Shown here in pieces: positions 16,712 through 26,307 of a stretch of DNA of 64,000 nt; the first letter of the stretch is position 1; each line of letters opens with the position of its first letter. The translations under genes were made by a program, and so were the position numbers. The notes under the pieces are model-generated. The model saw only the letters and a program-made list of their open reading frames with translations, was not told where the DNA came from and did not search any database. The stretch is taken from contig NZ_BMXF01000002.1 in NCBI RefSeq assembly GCF_014651615.1, positions 1 through 64,000 of the forward strand, written 5' to 3'. Origin of the DNA: Persicitalea jodogahamensis (GTDB lineage Bacteria; Bacteroidota; Bacteroidia; Cytophagales; Spirosomataceae).

Positions 16712-18892
16712 TCAATTTCCCACATACCGCTCAAAAAACTCGTAAATTCTGAGAATGCGGTCGATACGCTGGCGGGTGTTGCCGCTCCGGCTGAGTTCGT
16801 GGGTTGCGCCGGGCATTCGGACGTATTCTACGTCTTTACCCAGTATTTTCAGGCTCTTGTAAAGTAGTTCGCTCTGGATGACGCCCGTGCGCAGGTCGTT
16901 TTCGCCGTGTTTGATGAGCAGGGGCGTGTTGATATTTTTTACAAACGTCTGGGGAGAATTTGCCCGCATGGACGCCGCCGCTTCTTCTTCCCAGGGGTAG
17001 CCTCCAAAGTACCCCGGCACCAGCCGCCAGGCGTTGCCCTCGCCAATGAAGGTAGTTAGTTCATACACACCACGCTGAGCGAAGGCCGCTTTGAAACGGT
17101 TATCATGACCCACGATCCAGGCTGTGAGGTAACCCGCGTAGGAGCCTCCCGTGATGACCTGGCGCGACGTATCTACCCAGGCTTCTTTGGCTGCTTCGGT
17201 AGCGGCAGCCAGCACGTCCTCAGCGGGGCCAGTGCCCCAGTCACGGTAGTTGGCTTTCATGAAATCTACCCCATAACCACCCGAGCCGCGCGGATTGGCG
17301 TACACGATTCCGTATCCCTGCGAACAGAAAAACTGGAATTCGTGCCACATCGACGGCTCGCCCGGCCCCCACATCGCCGTTGGCCCACCGTGCATTTCCA
17401 GCAGCAGGGGGTACTTTTTGCCCGATTGCATGAAAGTCGGTTTCATGATCCAGTAGTCGATGGTCTGGCCCTCGGAGTTAGTGAGCGTCCGTTTCTCGGG
17501 GTAGCTGAGGGCGCGGGTTTTCACCCAATCAGTATTGTGATGGCTGATCTGCTCTTCCTTTTTGAAAGACAAATCGGCACGGTACAATTCCGACGGATTA
17601 GCGACTTCCGTTTTGGCGTAAAGTACCTCCTTGCCCGAAACCGCAAAATCTGTAATCCCGAACAAAAAATCCGTCAGTCGTTCTACCTTGCCCGTGGACA
17701 TCGGCATGCGGTAAGCGGGAGCGCCGCCGTTGGCCGACGCTGAGAAGTAGAGGGCTTTACTATCTTTCGCCCAAGTCAAGTTTCCCGCGGAACGGTCGAA
17801 GTCGGAAATAATCGGCTTCTTCAAATCTTCCATATTTACCACGCCCACGTGACCCTGATCCAGCAGGGCGGGACGAATGGGCGCCAGCGAGGTTACGAAG
17901 GCCAGGTACTTGCCATCGGGCGAAAAGCCAGGCTGACTGAACGTTCGCGTTGGGTCGGTCAGAAGCGTAAACCAGCCGCTGCCATCGGCATTGAGCCGTA
18001 CGATACGGCTGCGCAGCGAGCGGTCAGGATGCGCCAGGCTGTCGCCCTGAGTGACGAGGACAATGCGTCCATCCGGCGTCCATTCGGCTTGTCCGTAGTT
18101 ATAGTAGCCGCGGGTAAGTGGCTTGGGCGTGGCGTCCTGCTTCGCTTCAATGGTGTAAAGTTGACCAAACGAAAGCTCCGGCTGGGTGGTGGACTCCGCC
18201 TGGAAATTCAGACGGTTGATGACTTTGGCCTTCTTGTCTTCCGTATCTTTTTGCAAAAAAGCACGAATTTCGGCCAGCGACCCGTCCGGGTTTGGCTTGA
18301 TATCTCTGGCTGGCTTTACAAAGCTGTTATCGTCGAAACCCGGCTTTTCCAGCGACCAGGCGGGTAGTTCTTTTTTGGGGTTGATGATGGAATCTTTCAT
18401 CATTTCGGACATCGAAAGTCCGGCCGAAAACAAGATCGTTTTCCCGTCCGGCGACCAGCGCGGACTACCCGCTCCGTAGTCGAGCCTGGTCAGTTGCCAG
18501 GCTTCACCGCCGCTGAGCGGTAGCACGAAAATCTGATTTTTGTCCTTGGCTTTCCTGACGAAAGCAATCTTGCTTCCATCCGGCGACCACGCGGGTTGAC
18601 TGGCGCTCTCGGCACCATAAGTAAGGGCCTGTGGTTCTTTCTTGTTTTCAAGATCGACCAGATACAGGTGTGTCCGGTACTCGTACTCAAACTTCGTATC
18701 CGGCACGGCTTCCGTGGTATTCAGGGTATAGACCGCCTGCTTGCCCGATGGCGAAATAGCGATGGTGCCCACCGTCGCGATGCGGGTAAGGTCGGTGGCC
18801 TTGACTTTTTCTTTGGTTTGCGCCAGTCCTTCGGCTATGCTCAGGATGAAAAAGAGCGGTCCGGCGTATAGGAGGACGGAGAGGTGTTTCAT
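16712..18892 (-). CDS. S9 family peptidase (acylaminoacyl-peptidase/DPP-like), exported
   Basis: A 726-residue prolyl-oligopeptidase family enzyme. A signal peptide covers about 1-24. The first two thirds hold WD40-like (PD40) propeller repeats of the form PxWSPDGxxI, which gate the active site in this family. The C-terminal alpha/beta hydrolase has Ser584 in GGSYAGY, Asp666 in GENDLRTG and His698 in GATHEL. It likely trims peptides in the periplasm. Neighbours give no substrate clue. Confidence 0.92.
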   Translation of the reverse strand: MKHLSVLLYAGPLFFILSIAEGLAQTKEKVKATDLTRIATVGTIAISPSGKQAVYTLNTTEAVPDTKFEYEYRTHLYLVDLENKKEPQALTYGAESASQPAWSPDGSKIAFVRKAKDKNQIFVLPLSGGEAWQLTRLDYGAGSPRWSPDGKTILFSAGLSMSEMMKDSIINPKKELPAWSLEKPGFDDNSFVKPARDIKPNPDGSLAEIRAFLQKDTEDKKAKVINRLNFQAESTTQPELSFGQLYTIEAKQDATPKPLTRGYYNYGQAEWTPDGRIVLVTQGDSLAHPDRSLRSRIVRLNADGSGWFTLLTDPTRTFSQPGFSPDGKYLAFVTSLAPIRPALLDQGHVGVVNMEDLKKPIISDFDRSAGNLTWAKDSKALYFSASANGGAPAYRMPMSTGKVERLTDFLFGITDFAVSGKEVLYAKTEVANPSELYRADLSFKKEEQISHHNTDWVKTRALSYPEKRTLTNSEGQTIDYWIMKPTFMQSGKKYPLLLEMHGGPTAMWGPGEPSMWHEFQFFCSQGYGIVYANPRGSGGYGVDFMKANYRDWGTGPAEDVLAAATEAAKEAWVDTSRQVITGGSYAGYLTAWIVGHDNRFKAAFAQRGVYELTTFIGEGNAWRLVPGYFGGYPWEEEAAASMRANSPQTFVKNINTPLLIKHGENDLRTGVIQSELLYKSLKILGKDVEYVRMPGATHELSRSGNTRQRIDRILRIYEFFERYVGN

Positions 18893-18960
18893 TTTCGGGT
18901 GATGGGGTTTGGGTAACAGACTTTGGTGAGCGGCAATGATTTGATAGTATTCACTATACC

Positions 18961-18968
18961 CAAATCTA
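18961..18968 (-). promoter_or_regulatory. -7 promoter element for the S9 peptidase gene
   Basis: The minus strand reads TAGATTTG (TAnnTTTG match), 68 bases before the ATG, in the gap behind the dsbD stop. A -33 TTG is not clear. Confidence 0.4.
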
Positions 18969-18999
18969 GTCCCATTGTTTTTTGGACGATAGAGAACCG

Positions 19000-21129
19000 C
19001 TATATCTTTCCTTTGCCGCTATCCAAAAACGCCGCAAAATGTTCGGGGTTCAGGTCGTAGTTGATCGGGGCAACGAGCAAGTTGCCCTCGCTGTCCACGA
19101 GGCAGTAGTGCGGCTGGGCGTTGTTATTGTATTTTCTGATTTGCAGATCGGCATTCTGGGCACCGATGGTTTTTTTCACGCGCTGGTCGTAGGGCGAGGT
19201 GTACCATTGGTCTTCGGGTAGTTCGGTCTTATCGTCCACGTATAGCGCGACGATCACGTAATCCTCGCGTAGTCGTTGCAGCACTGCCGGATCGGACCAC
19301 ACACGGGCTTCCATTTCGCGGCAGTTGACGCAGCCGTGGCCCGTGAAGTCGATGAAAACGGGCTTATTTACTTTTTTGGAATAAGCCAGCGCCTGCTCGT
19401 AGTCGAAAAAACCTTCCAGATCGTGCGGCAGGTCGAAGAGGTCGGCGTACTTGGGTACTTCGGTCAGCGTGGACGCGGGGCCGACTGCCGACTGTTGCCG
19501 ACTGAGATCGAAGTCGTGGGTAGATTGTGGTGGCAGATAACCCGCCAGGGCTTTCAGCGGTGCACCCCACATGCCTGGGATCATATATACCACGAAGGCG
19601 AAGGTCACGATGGAAAGCAGAATTCGCGGCACGCTCACAATTTCGGTAGGGGAATCGTGCGGCGTGCGAATTTTGCCCAATAAATAAGCTCCCAGCATGG
19701 CGAATATCACAATCCAGAATGCCAGATAAATTTCCCGGTCCAGCAGTCGCCAGTGATACACCTGATCGGCAATGCTGAGGAATTTGAGCGCAAGGGCGAG
19801 TTCAAGGAAACCCAAAACTACCTTTACCGTATTGAGCCAACCGCCGGATTTGGGCAGACTTTTGAGCCACTGCGGAAACAGCGCGAACAGCGTGAACGGA
19901 ATGGCAAAGGCCGACGAAAACGCCACCATGCCCACGATGGGCTTCACGACTTCGCCACCCGCTGAGGCTACCAGCAAACTACCTACGATAGGCCCGGTGC
20001 AGGAAAACGATACAAGCACCAGCGTAAAAGCCATGAAGAACACGCCCAGCATTCCACCCTGGTCCGCTTTTTCGTCCATCTTATTGACAAACGAACTCGG
20101 TAGCACGATCTCGAATAAGCCCAAAAATGATAGCCCGAACAAAAAGAAGATCGCGAAAAACAGCAGGTTCGGTAGCCAGTGGGTGCTCACGAAATTGGCA
20201 AAAGCCGGACCGTTGAGCCGCGACACAATTGTGCCAATAAGTGTATAGATCAGGATAATGGAAAGCCCGTAAATCAACGCCTTTGATTTGCCGTTTTTTT
20301 GCTTGGTAAAAAAACTGACCGTCATCGGGATGATGGGAAAAACGCAGGGCGTCAGCAAGGCCACCAAACCCGCCAGAAAAGCGGCCACGGCGAATGCCCA
20401 AAGCGAGCCGTCGCCCGGCGAGGCGTCGCCCGGCGAGCCGTCACCCGTTGAGGACGCTTCCTCTCCGGCATAAAGCGCGGGCTTTGCCGCTGCAACGCCT
20501 GTACCGGACGAAGTATCGGAATGGATGGTCGAGTCAATGAGCGATTCCTGCACAGCTTCTGTAAAGGTTTCATCAGTAGCCGGCGAAGTGGCGGTTTCTG
20601 CCGGATTGGTGGTAGTTGACGCTTGCTCTTTTGACTGCTCTTTCTCTGCTGCCGGAGCCACTTTTAAACCTGTGAAGGTGAAATCGTTATTGCCCAATAC
20701 GCACAAACCCGTCACGTTGGAGCAAGTCTGGTAAGTGGCGGCGGCTTTGATCGTTGGATTTTCTTTTAAAATCCTCACCGTTTGATGAAACTCGGCTTTT
20801 GCTTCGAAGTAGGTCACATCACCCTGCCACACTTCCTCGAATTTTTTCTTTGGTTTGATAGGTTTTAGCTTGCCTACTTTCTCGAACGAGGCATTGGGTG
20901 TCAGCGCAATCTCCGTCAGCATCGGTCCCAGATCGGCGTCGAAATCATTGGAGTACATATACCAGCCCGGATCGATGGTGGCCTTAAAAACGAGGTCGAC
21001 CGTTTCGCCGACTTTCACTTCTTTTTTGGAGAAAGAGTGTGTCCAGGTGGCGTGGCGCTGGACTTGTGCCGAAGTAAGGTGGCTGAGGAGTAGAAAAGCC
21101 GCGCCAAGGGCGGCGGTAATTTTAGTCAT
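19000..21129 (-). CDS. dsbD: Protein-disulfide reductase of the DsbD family
   Basis: A 709-residue three-part thiol-electron carrier. After a signal peptide (1-22), an N-terminal DsbD-alpha-like domain carries Cys136 and Cys143. A long Ser/Thr/Glu-rich linker (about 160-240) contains a tandem GDxSP repeat. The membrane domain (about 243-520) has the redox cysteines Cys262 (TPCVFPIIPM) and Cys377 (SCTGPIVG). The C-terminal thioredoxin domain has Cys600 and Cys603 (CVNC). All six redox cysteines are present, so electron flow from cytoplasmic thioredoxin to periplasmic partners is expected. Confidence 0.93.
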   Translation of the reverse strand: MTKITAALGAAFLLLSHLTSAQVQRHATWTHSFSKKEVKVGETVDLVFKATIDPGWYMYSNDFDADLGPMLTEIALTPNASFEKVGKLKPIKPKKKFEEVWQGDVTYFEAKAEFHQTVRILKENPTIKAAATYQTCSNVTGLCVLGNNDFTFTGLKVAPAAEKEQSKEQASTTTNPAETATSPATDETFTEAVQESLIDSTIHSDTSSGTGVAAAKPALYAGEEASSTGDGSPGDASPGDGSLWAFAVAAFLAGLVALLTPCVFPIIPMTVSFFTKQKNGKSKALIYGLSIILIYTLIGTIVSRLNGPAFANFVSTHWLPNLLFFAIFFLFGLSFLGLFEIVLPSSFVNKMDEKADQGGMLGVFFMAFTLVLVSFSCTGPIVGSLLVASAGGEVVKPIVGMVAFSSAFAIPFTLFALFPQWLKSLPKSGGWLNTVKVVLGFLELALALKFLSIADQVYHWRLLDREIYLAFWIVIFAMLGAYLLGKIRTPHDSPTEIVSVPRILLSIVTFAFVVYMIPGMWGAPLKALAGYLPPQSTHDFDLSRQQSAVGPASTLTEVPKYADLFDLPHDLEGFFDYEQALAYSKKVNKPVFIDFTGHGCVNCREMEARVWSDPAVLQRLREDYVIVALYVDDKTELPEDQWYTSPYDQRVKKTIGAQNADLQIRKYNNNAQPHYCLVDSEGNLLVAPINYDLNPEHFAAFLDSGKGKI
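20405..20449. repeat. 15-bp tandem repeat x3 in the dsbD linker
   Basis: Three direct copies of a 15-base unit (20405-20419, 20420-20434, 20435-20449; the last slightly diverged) encode the GDxSP pentapeptide repeats just before the first membrane segment. Because the unit is in frame, copy-number change would only lengthen or shorten the linker. Confidence 0.85.
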
Positions 21130-21156
21130 GCGGCAGGGAATTGTTTCAAGCTAACG

Positions 21157-21164
21157 CAAAAGTA
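21157..21164 (-). promoter_or_regulatory. -7 promoter element for dsbD
   Basis: The minus strand reads TACTTTTG (TAnnTTTG match), 28 bases upstream of the ATG at 21129. No clear -33 TTG. Confidence 0.45.
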
Positions 21165-21231
21165 CGTCGCTTCCTTGCGAAGTCGACATGCTTGCTACGG
21201 TTACGAAACAAATTAGGCCGGAAAAAATTCG

Positions 21232-21552
21232 CTATTGAATTTCGCTCCCTTTTGTGCCATAAAAAATCACCCAGGTACCAAAGTCGGCCGTAAAATCGAA
21301 AAAACGGTGCTCCACGCCTGCCGGCACGAATAGGACGTCGCCTGGCCCGAACGGATGAGTGGTGTTGCCGTTCCTGAACATTCCCGTACCACGCACTACT
21401 ACATAAAGTTCATCCTGTTCGTGCGGCTGTTGCAAATCCACAACTTCGGGTGCGTACCACTCCACCGACATACTGCCGTGCCGCAGCATCTCCACAAATT
21501 GGGTGGGGGAGGACTGAAGCGAGGTTTGCGCTCCCAATAGGGTAGTTCTCAT
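21232..21552 (-). CDS. Cupin domain protein
   Basis: A 106-residue single cupin. Motif 1 is in PHEQDELYVVVRGTGMFRNG and motif 2 in FGPGDVLFVPAGVEHRFFDF, giving the His and Glu residues expected for a metal site. No signal peptide. Function is not readable; proteins of this size are often small-molecule binders or isomerases. Confidence 0.8.
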   Translation of the reverse strand: MRTTLLGAQTSLQSSPTQFVEMLRHGSMSVEWYAPEVVDLQQPHEQDELYVVVRGTGMFRNGNTTHPFGPGDVLFVPAGVEHRFFDFTADFGTWVIFYGTKGSEIQ

Positions 21553-21613
21553 AAATATTGACTCATCCTTTTCTCAATAGTTGAATGCAGTAGGGCAGTC
21601 TTTCAGAAAGTTT

Positions 21614-22420
21614 TCACCTAACTTCCAGTTCCGCCACCACCGGCAAGTGATCCGAGGCATACTGCTCATCAATGACCCGCGTAGAAAGTACCTTTAAACC
21701 TGTCCTGGGCTTGTACATGATGAAGTCGATGGTGCGGTTCGGATTTTTCACCGGAATCGTAGGCGCGCAGTCGTCGCGACAGGTCCGCATAAAGTATTGA
21801 TCAAACAGCTCGATTACGGGACTACCCGCCAGGGCGTTGAAATCTCCGCTCAGGATCATGGGTAGGCTGGAATCCTGAAAATGCTCAATCAGCGCTCTAG
21901 CCTGCGACAGGCGGTTGGCTTCTTTCAAATCCAGGTGGGTGCTTGCGAAGATAATCTTTTTATTAGTAGGCAACTGCACAGTAACCGAAGCTACAGCCCG
22001 ATCTTCACCTCCTATTGCGGGATCACGCGGCAGCAAGTACCCCGCTGAATCCACGATGGGGTACCGCGAAAGCACCGCAATGCCGTATTCGCCGCCTTGA
22101 TAGTCCAGCGCCTTCATAAAAAACGACTTCATGCCCGTCAGTCGGGCCAGTTCGCGAGCCTGATCCAGATTTTTTCCGGAGCGTTCGGTATGGATGTCCA
22201 CTTCCTGCAAAGCCACCAGATCCGGTTTTTGTTGATTGATGACCCGCGCGACAGCTTCCACGTCGATCTTTACTGATTCAGAAGGTGGGTTGGCGTGGTG
22301 GATGTTGTAGGTCATTACCCGCAGAGTACCCTTCCCGGACGGATTGACGCTCTTTGCACAGTCTCCCAGCAGACTTATTAGGCTCAACCCATAGGTAAGC
22401 TTCCGGAGGTACTTTTTCAT
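21614..22420 (-). CDS. Endonuclease/exonuclease/phosphatase family protein, exported
   Basis: A 268-residue EEP-fold hydrolase with conserved metal and catalytic motifs: NIHHANPP near the start, LVALQEVD, STHLDLKEANR, SGDFNA and SDHLPVVAEL. An N-terminal hydrophobic segment followed by Cys in LLGDCAKS suggests export; the site resembles a lipobox but has Asp before the Cys, so lipidation is doubtful. ATG codons at 22420 and 22429 are both possible; the frame itself opens at a TTG (22435). Substrate may be nucleic acid, phosphoinositide-like or sphingomyelin-like. Confidence 0.82.
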   Translation of the reverse strand: MKKYLRKLTYGLSLISLLGDCAKSVNPSGKGTLRVMTYNIHHANPPSESVKIDVEAVARVINQQKPDLVALQEVDIHTERSGKNLDQARELARLTGMKSFFMKALDYQGGEYGIAVLSRYPIVDSAGYLLPRDPAIGGEDRAVASVTVQLPTNKKIIFASTHLDLKEANRLSQARALIEHFQDSSLPMILSGDFNALAGSPVIELFDQYFMRTCRDDCAPTIPVKNPNRTIDFIMYKPRTGLKVLSTRVIDEQYASDHLPVVAELEVR

Positions 22421-22584
22421 TGGAATCATTTTCAATGATCAACTTTTTCGGATTGGCCTGCAACATCATCAAGGTGCGTTTGCCTTTAAATGGTCCGCCA
22501 CCGATCATGATGGGGTAGTTGTGGTCTATATTAGGTTGATGCGGTCATGAGGGTAATCCAGGGAAATGAACTACTCAGAAAGGT

Positions 22585-23589
22585 TCATCGGCCTACTTCC
22601 CCGGGCTTCATTTTTAGAATTTTTTCAAAGAAATCTTCCGTTGCTTTCTGCACACCAGCAACATCATTCGACGTAAAATGCGAGGCAATCACGTGGTCGC
22701 CGCTGTTGGGAAATGCGCGCTCGACTTTCAGCGCATCGGGTGTGCCGAGTTGAGGGAACATGTCTTTGATTGCCGCCACCGAAACTACCTGATCTTGCTC
22801 CTCCTCGTTTTTGTAGTAGTAGCCGACGAAAGCGGGCACCGTCACTTTTTCGTATACCTCGGGTCGCGCCACGGCATCGATGGTTTGCTGCAAAGTCATC
22901 AAGCCATTCGAATGATAACTTTTCAACCAATAGTTGCTGCGTTCAGAGGTGTCATCGTTCACGCGGTGTTTGCCCACGGCGGTATTCAGAATCTGTTGCC
23001 CCCAGGGACGGGTAGCCAGTTTCATAGCCGGGTTAGCCACGGCCATGCAGGGCGAATACAGCACGATGCCCTTGATTTCGGGGTGGGTGGCAGCCAGGTA
23101 GACTGTCAGCAAGCCGCCCGCTGAAGTACCCATCACGATCACGCTGTCGCCGATGGCCTCCCCGATGGCGAGGGCACGTTTGGCCCCAGCCAGAAAATTC
23201 TCAGGCGTGAGGTCGTCGAAGGCGTCGGGATCGTTGATGCCCGCGTCGTGCAGCCGCGCCAGGTACAGGTTGGCTCCATAGCGCTTGGCCAGTTCACGGT
23301 GAACGGGGTCACCCTCAGCCTGGCTCGCACCGAAGCCATGAATATATACAATGCTGTACGGCGTTTTCTGTTTAGCAGTATCTGCCCACACAATACGGGC
23401 CTCATTGTCTTTTTTTAGATTGGGGACGGCCGTTTCGGAGCGGGTGATCTCGGCTTCGAGTTCGGTCAGGTTTTGGGTGACGGCAGGCAGGGCGGGATCG
23501 AGATTGGCGTCGGGGACATCAGGACCTACCAGGTAGCCCACAGCCAGCAGACCAACGAGGCCACCCGTCCAGAGGAAGAATTTTTTCAT
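22585..23589 (-). CDS. Alpha/beta hydrolase, membrane-anchored
   Basis: A 334-residue serine hydrolase with an N-terminal signal or anchor segment (about 5-23). The oxyanion region YIHGFGASQAEGDP is followed by the nucleophile elbow GTSAGG, and late Asp and His residues (SGDHVIASHF near the end) can complete the triad. The fold resembles monoacylglycerol lipase/carboxylesterase-like proteins. Substrate unknown. Confidence 0.82.
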   Translation of the reverse strand: MKKFFLWTGGLVGLLAVGYLVGPDVPDANLDPALPAVTQNLTELEAEITRSETAVPNLKKDNEARIVWADTAKQKTPYSIVYIHGFGASQAEGDPVHRELAKRYGANLYLARLHDAGINDPDAFDDLTPENFLAGAKRALAIGEAIGDSVIVMGTSAGGLLTVYLAATHPEIKGIVLYSPCMAVANPAMKLATRPWGQQILNTAVGKHRVNDDTSERSNYWLKSYHSNGLMTLQQTIDAVARPEVYEKVTVPAFVGYYYKNEEEQDQVVSVAAIKDMFPQLGTPDALKVERAFPNSGDHVIASHFTSNDVAGVQKATEDFFEKILKMKPGEVGR

Positions 23590-23642
23590 GAGTTTTTGGA
23601 GGTTTGGAGGGGGAAAGTTACGGCTTTTCTCTGTATGGCCTG

Positions 23643-23698
23643 TCTTCGACTCCGCTCAGACTGACAATGCACAATGTCAGTCTGAGCGGAGTCGAAGA
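23643..23698. repeat. Perfect 24-bp inverted repeat with an 8-base loop
   Basis: Arms 23643-23666 and 23675-23698 are exact reverse complements around the loop ATGCACAA. The core GAGCGGAGTCGAAGA resembles a short repeat seen scattered through many Bacteroidota genomes (from memory). It lies between the LytTR regulator stop and the hydrolase start, and on the minus strand could also end the regulator transcript. Confidence 0.9.
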
Positions 23699-23743
23699 TA
23701 TCATTTAAAAAGCCAACCGCCGAAGACTTCATCGCACCCATAA

Positions 23744-24484
23744 CTAAGGTGTCCTGACTACGGCCAATTTCTGTAATAAGTCGCGATGTTTCGACTCGGG
23801 ATAAGGAATCGGTTTCGATACAGCAGTCATGAAAAGGCAATTTCTCTCCACCCGCTCGACGAAATCGAGGTTGACAATCAGCGAGCGCGATATGCGGTAG
23901 AATTGGTAAGATGGGAAATACTGGTCGAGGTGGCCCAGATTCATTGAAAAGGTAGTCTTGACGATGCTCGTTCCTTTTCGAATATATACCTCTACGTAAG
24001 ATCCACCTGCTAACATATAGACCACCTCCTTTTTCATAATCCTAACGTGGCCCCTGCCTTGGTCGGTTGGTAAAAATAAACTTTCGGAGGCCAGGAAATC
24101 GGGTTGGATGCCCCGGTTGAGGTAGGCCAACTCCAACTGAATGGCCAGTTCATTGCTGCGGAAAGGCTTGAACATGAAGGCGGCGGGCTGCGTTCTCCGC
24201 GCTGCTTCCACATAAGGTTTTTCGGTACTGGAAGTAAGGTAAACGATGGGGAGCGAATGGACACTGAGCAGTTCTTCCACGATTTCAATTCCGTTGTGCA
24301 TCGAACCTTCCAGCCGTATGTCCACCAGGGCTAAGTCGGGAATCTGTTGCTTTAAGGCTCGCTTGACTTCCTGCGTATTGCTGGCGATGGTCGTGACGAA
24401 GCGGCCTTCGCTTTCCAGACTTTCCTGCATATCGGCAGCTTCGATCAGGTCGTCTTCGATGATGAGAACTTTGAGCGGATCCAT
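23744..24484 (-). CDS. LytTR-family two-component response regulator
   Basis: A 246-residue regulator with an N-terminal receiver (about 1-125): acidic pair Asp11/Asp12, phospho-acceptor Asp55 in LALVDIRL, and Lys in FMFKPF. A LytTR DNA-binding domain covers about 140-240 (YMLAGGSYVEVYI, then RISRSLIVNLDFVERV). It is 43 bases downstream of a histidine kinase gene on the same strand, its likely partner. Confidence 0.92.
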   Translation of the reverse strand: MDPLKVLIIEDDLIEAADMQESLESEGRFVTTIASNTQEVKRALKQQIPDLALVDIRLEGSMHNGIEIVEELLSVHSLPIVYLTSSTEKPYVEAARRTQPAAFMFKPFRSNELAIQLELAYLNRGIQPDFLASESLFLPTDQGRGHVRIMKKEVVYMLAGGSYVEVYIRKGTSIVKTTFSMNLGHLDQYFPSYQFYRISRSLIVNLDFVERVERNCLFMTAVSKPIPYPESKHRDLLQKLAVVRTP

Positions 24485-24527
24485 GGTGAAAAGAGGGTGG
24501 TGAGGAAATAGAAAAATGGATGGGATG

Positions 24528-26273
24528 CTAACCCCTGAAATGCATGCGGAACGTGGTGCCTTCCGTGATATCGAAGCTGGATTTACCTTTCAGTTGCTTT
24601 ACCTGCAAATCGATGATCTTCATGCCCAGCGATTGTCTGACCCCATTTGTTGGCGAGGGCGGTTTAAATCCACTGCCATTGTCAGCCAATTGCAGATGCA
24701 GATCATTGTCCTGCCGCCACATCCTGACCGTCAGCCTGGGATCGGGATGGTCGGCGAAGGCGTACTTGCAGGCATTGGTAGTGAGTTCGTTGACGATCAA
24801 CCCCACGGGCAGAGCGTAGTCGAGCGGGAGTTCGATCGTCTCCGGGATTTCGTAGTGTGGAACAATAGGAGTGCAACCAAAAGACAATAGGGCCATATCG
24901 ACCAGTTCCTGAATGAAATCCGCCGCTTTGATGGGCGTCAACCGATCGTTTTCGTAGAGTTTCTTTTGCAAGGCTGCCATCACTTTCAGTCGCAACTGCG
25001 TGTCTTCCAAAGCCGCAATGGCTGCCGTGTCGCTCAGGCGGTTGGCCTGCAATTGCAGCAGGCCCGATACTACCTGCAGATTGTTCTTGACGCGGTGGTT
25101 CTGCTCCTGCACCAACTCTGCGTTCTGGCGACCAATACGGGCCTTCTGGCGGAAGAGTCGGTAATACACGGCGACGCCGCTCACCGCCAGCAGCAGCAGT
25201 GCTGACACTGCAACCAACAGCCACCGCTGCGTTTTGATGTTCTCGCTTTTTAGGGCTAATTCCTTGCGCTGGCTTTCAAGCAGGGCTTCCTTTTTCTCAC
25301 TTTCAAACTCCATTCCAAGGCGGGTGACGGCTCCCTCGTGATCGGCGATGTAATCCCGTTTTTCCAGTTCGTGTCGTTTTTTTGTATGCTCCAAGGCCGC
25401 CTTCCAATTGCCAACGGCCTCGTAATAATTTGCATAGGTATCTTCAAATCCTAACGCAATAACCCGGCTGTCTTGGTAGAGCGTATTGTAAATTGTTTTT
25501 GCCCGCTGCAAAAATCCGTAGGCTTCTTTTGGCTGGCCAAAAACGATGTAGGCGTTAGACAAATTCAGTAGTTTATTTACCTGATCATACGGTTTCGCTA
25601 GTTGCATACTAATATCTAATGCTTCTTTGAAATAGGTGATAGCTTCCCTATTTCGACTTCTAAGCATTTCTTCCCCTAATCTTGAATCCAATCCCATAAT
25701 TTCAGACGGTTTTCCGAGTCGACGGGCAACCGGTTCAACCTTATTCAGATATTTCACCAAACTGTCAGAATTGGCTTCTCGAGTACTAATTGGCAGAGTT
25801 TTATTCCCATGAATATGATCGTAATTGGAATATATTGCGACCATTTGACCATAAGCTAAGTAGAGTGATTCATCACTTTTACTCCGCTCAGCAATGCGTA
25901 GCCCAAGCCGTGCATACCGCAAGGCTTCTATTTGATGAAGTTGAAGCTTCTCAGCAGTGGAGAGACGGAAATACAGTCTTACGATTGCAAATGTATGTCC
26001 CCGAGCTTCCTGAATGCGAAGCGAGTGCAAAAAGTGGCGCTTAGCCATCAGGAAATTGCCGGATGCGTCGTAAATTTTTCCGTAGAGGTAGTGGTACTCA
26101 GCCAGCAGGTTGCTGTCTTTCCGGACCTTGGCGTGGCGACCTACCTGCTCTGCCCATTCGACCTTATCGGGTTGCAGGGGCTGATAGTCTGGCTCCTGAG
26201 CCGCACTGTGCTCCATGGCCAGGAAGATCAGGCCAATTCCCAGCAGGAATTTCAAGGAGAGAGGCAAGCGCAT
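24528..26273 (-). CDS. TPR-containing sensor histidine kinase (HisKA_2 type)
   Basis: A 581-residue kinase from the ATG at 26273. It has a signal peptide (about 1-26), a periplasmic TPR-like helical region (to about 300), a coiled stretch, one membrane helix (about 351-372), then a HisKA_2 phospho-acceptor domain with His393 in QNHRVKNNLQVV and an HATPase domain with the N-box around VNELTTNACKYAF. The frame can be extended eight codons to a TTG at 26297, but a near-perfect promoter at 26308-26338 would leave that start almost no leader, so the ATG is chosen. The response regulator follows. Confidence 0.9.
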   Translation of the reverse strand: MRLPLSLKFLLGIGLIFLAMEHSAAQEPDYQPLQPDKVEWAEQVGRHAKVRKDSNLLAEYHYLYGKIYDASGNFLMAKRHFLHSLRIQEARGHTFAIVRLYFRLSTAEKLQLHQIEALRYARLGLRIAERSKSDESLYLAYGQMVAIYSNYDHIHGNKTLPISTREANSDSLVKYLNKVEPVARRLGKPSEIMGLDSRLGEEMLRSRNREAITYFKEALDISMQLAKPYDQVNKLLNLSNAYIVFGQPKEAYGFLQRAKTIYNTLYQDSRVIALGFEDTYANYYEAVGNWKAALEHTKKRHELEKRDYIADHEGAVTRLGMEFESEKKEALLESQRKELALKSENIKTQRWLLVAVSALLLLAVSGVAVYYRLFRQKARIGRQNAELVQEQNHRVKNNLQVVSGLLQLQANRLSDTAAIAALEDTQLRLKVMAALQKKLYENDRLTPIKAADFIQELVDMALLSFGCTPIVPHYEIPETIELPLDYALPVGLIVNELTTNACKYAFADHPDPRLTVRMWRQDNDLHLQLADNGSGFKPPSPTNGVRQSLGMKIIDLQVKQLKGKSSFDITEGTTFRMHFRG

Positions 26274-26307
26274 GAGGAGGAGTGAGTTGTGGATCAAATC
26301 TGCCCTC

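Noticed and set aside
17105-17743. 212-codon open frame on the plus strand
   Set aside because: Antisense to the S9 peptidase catalytic region; no independent support.
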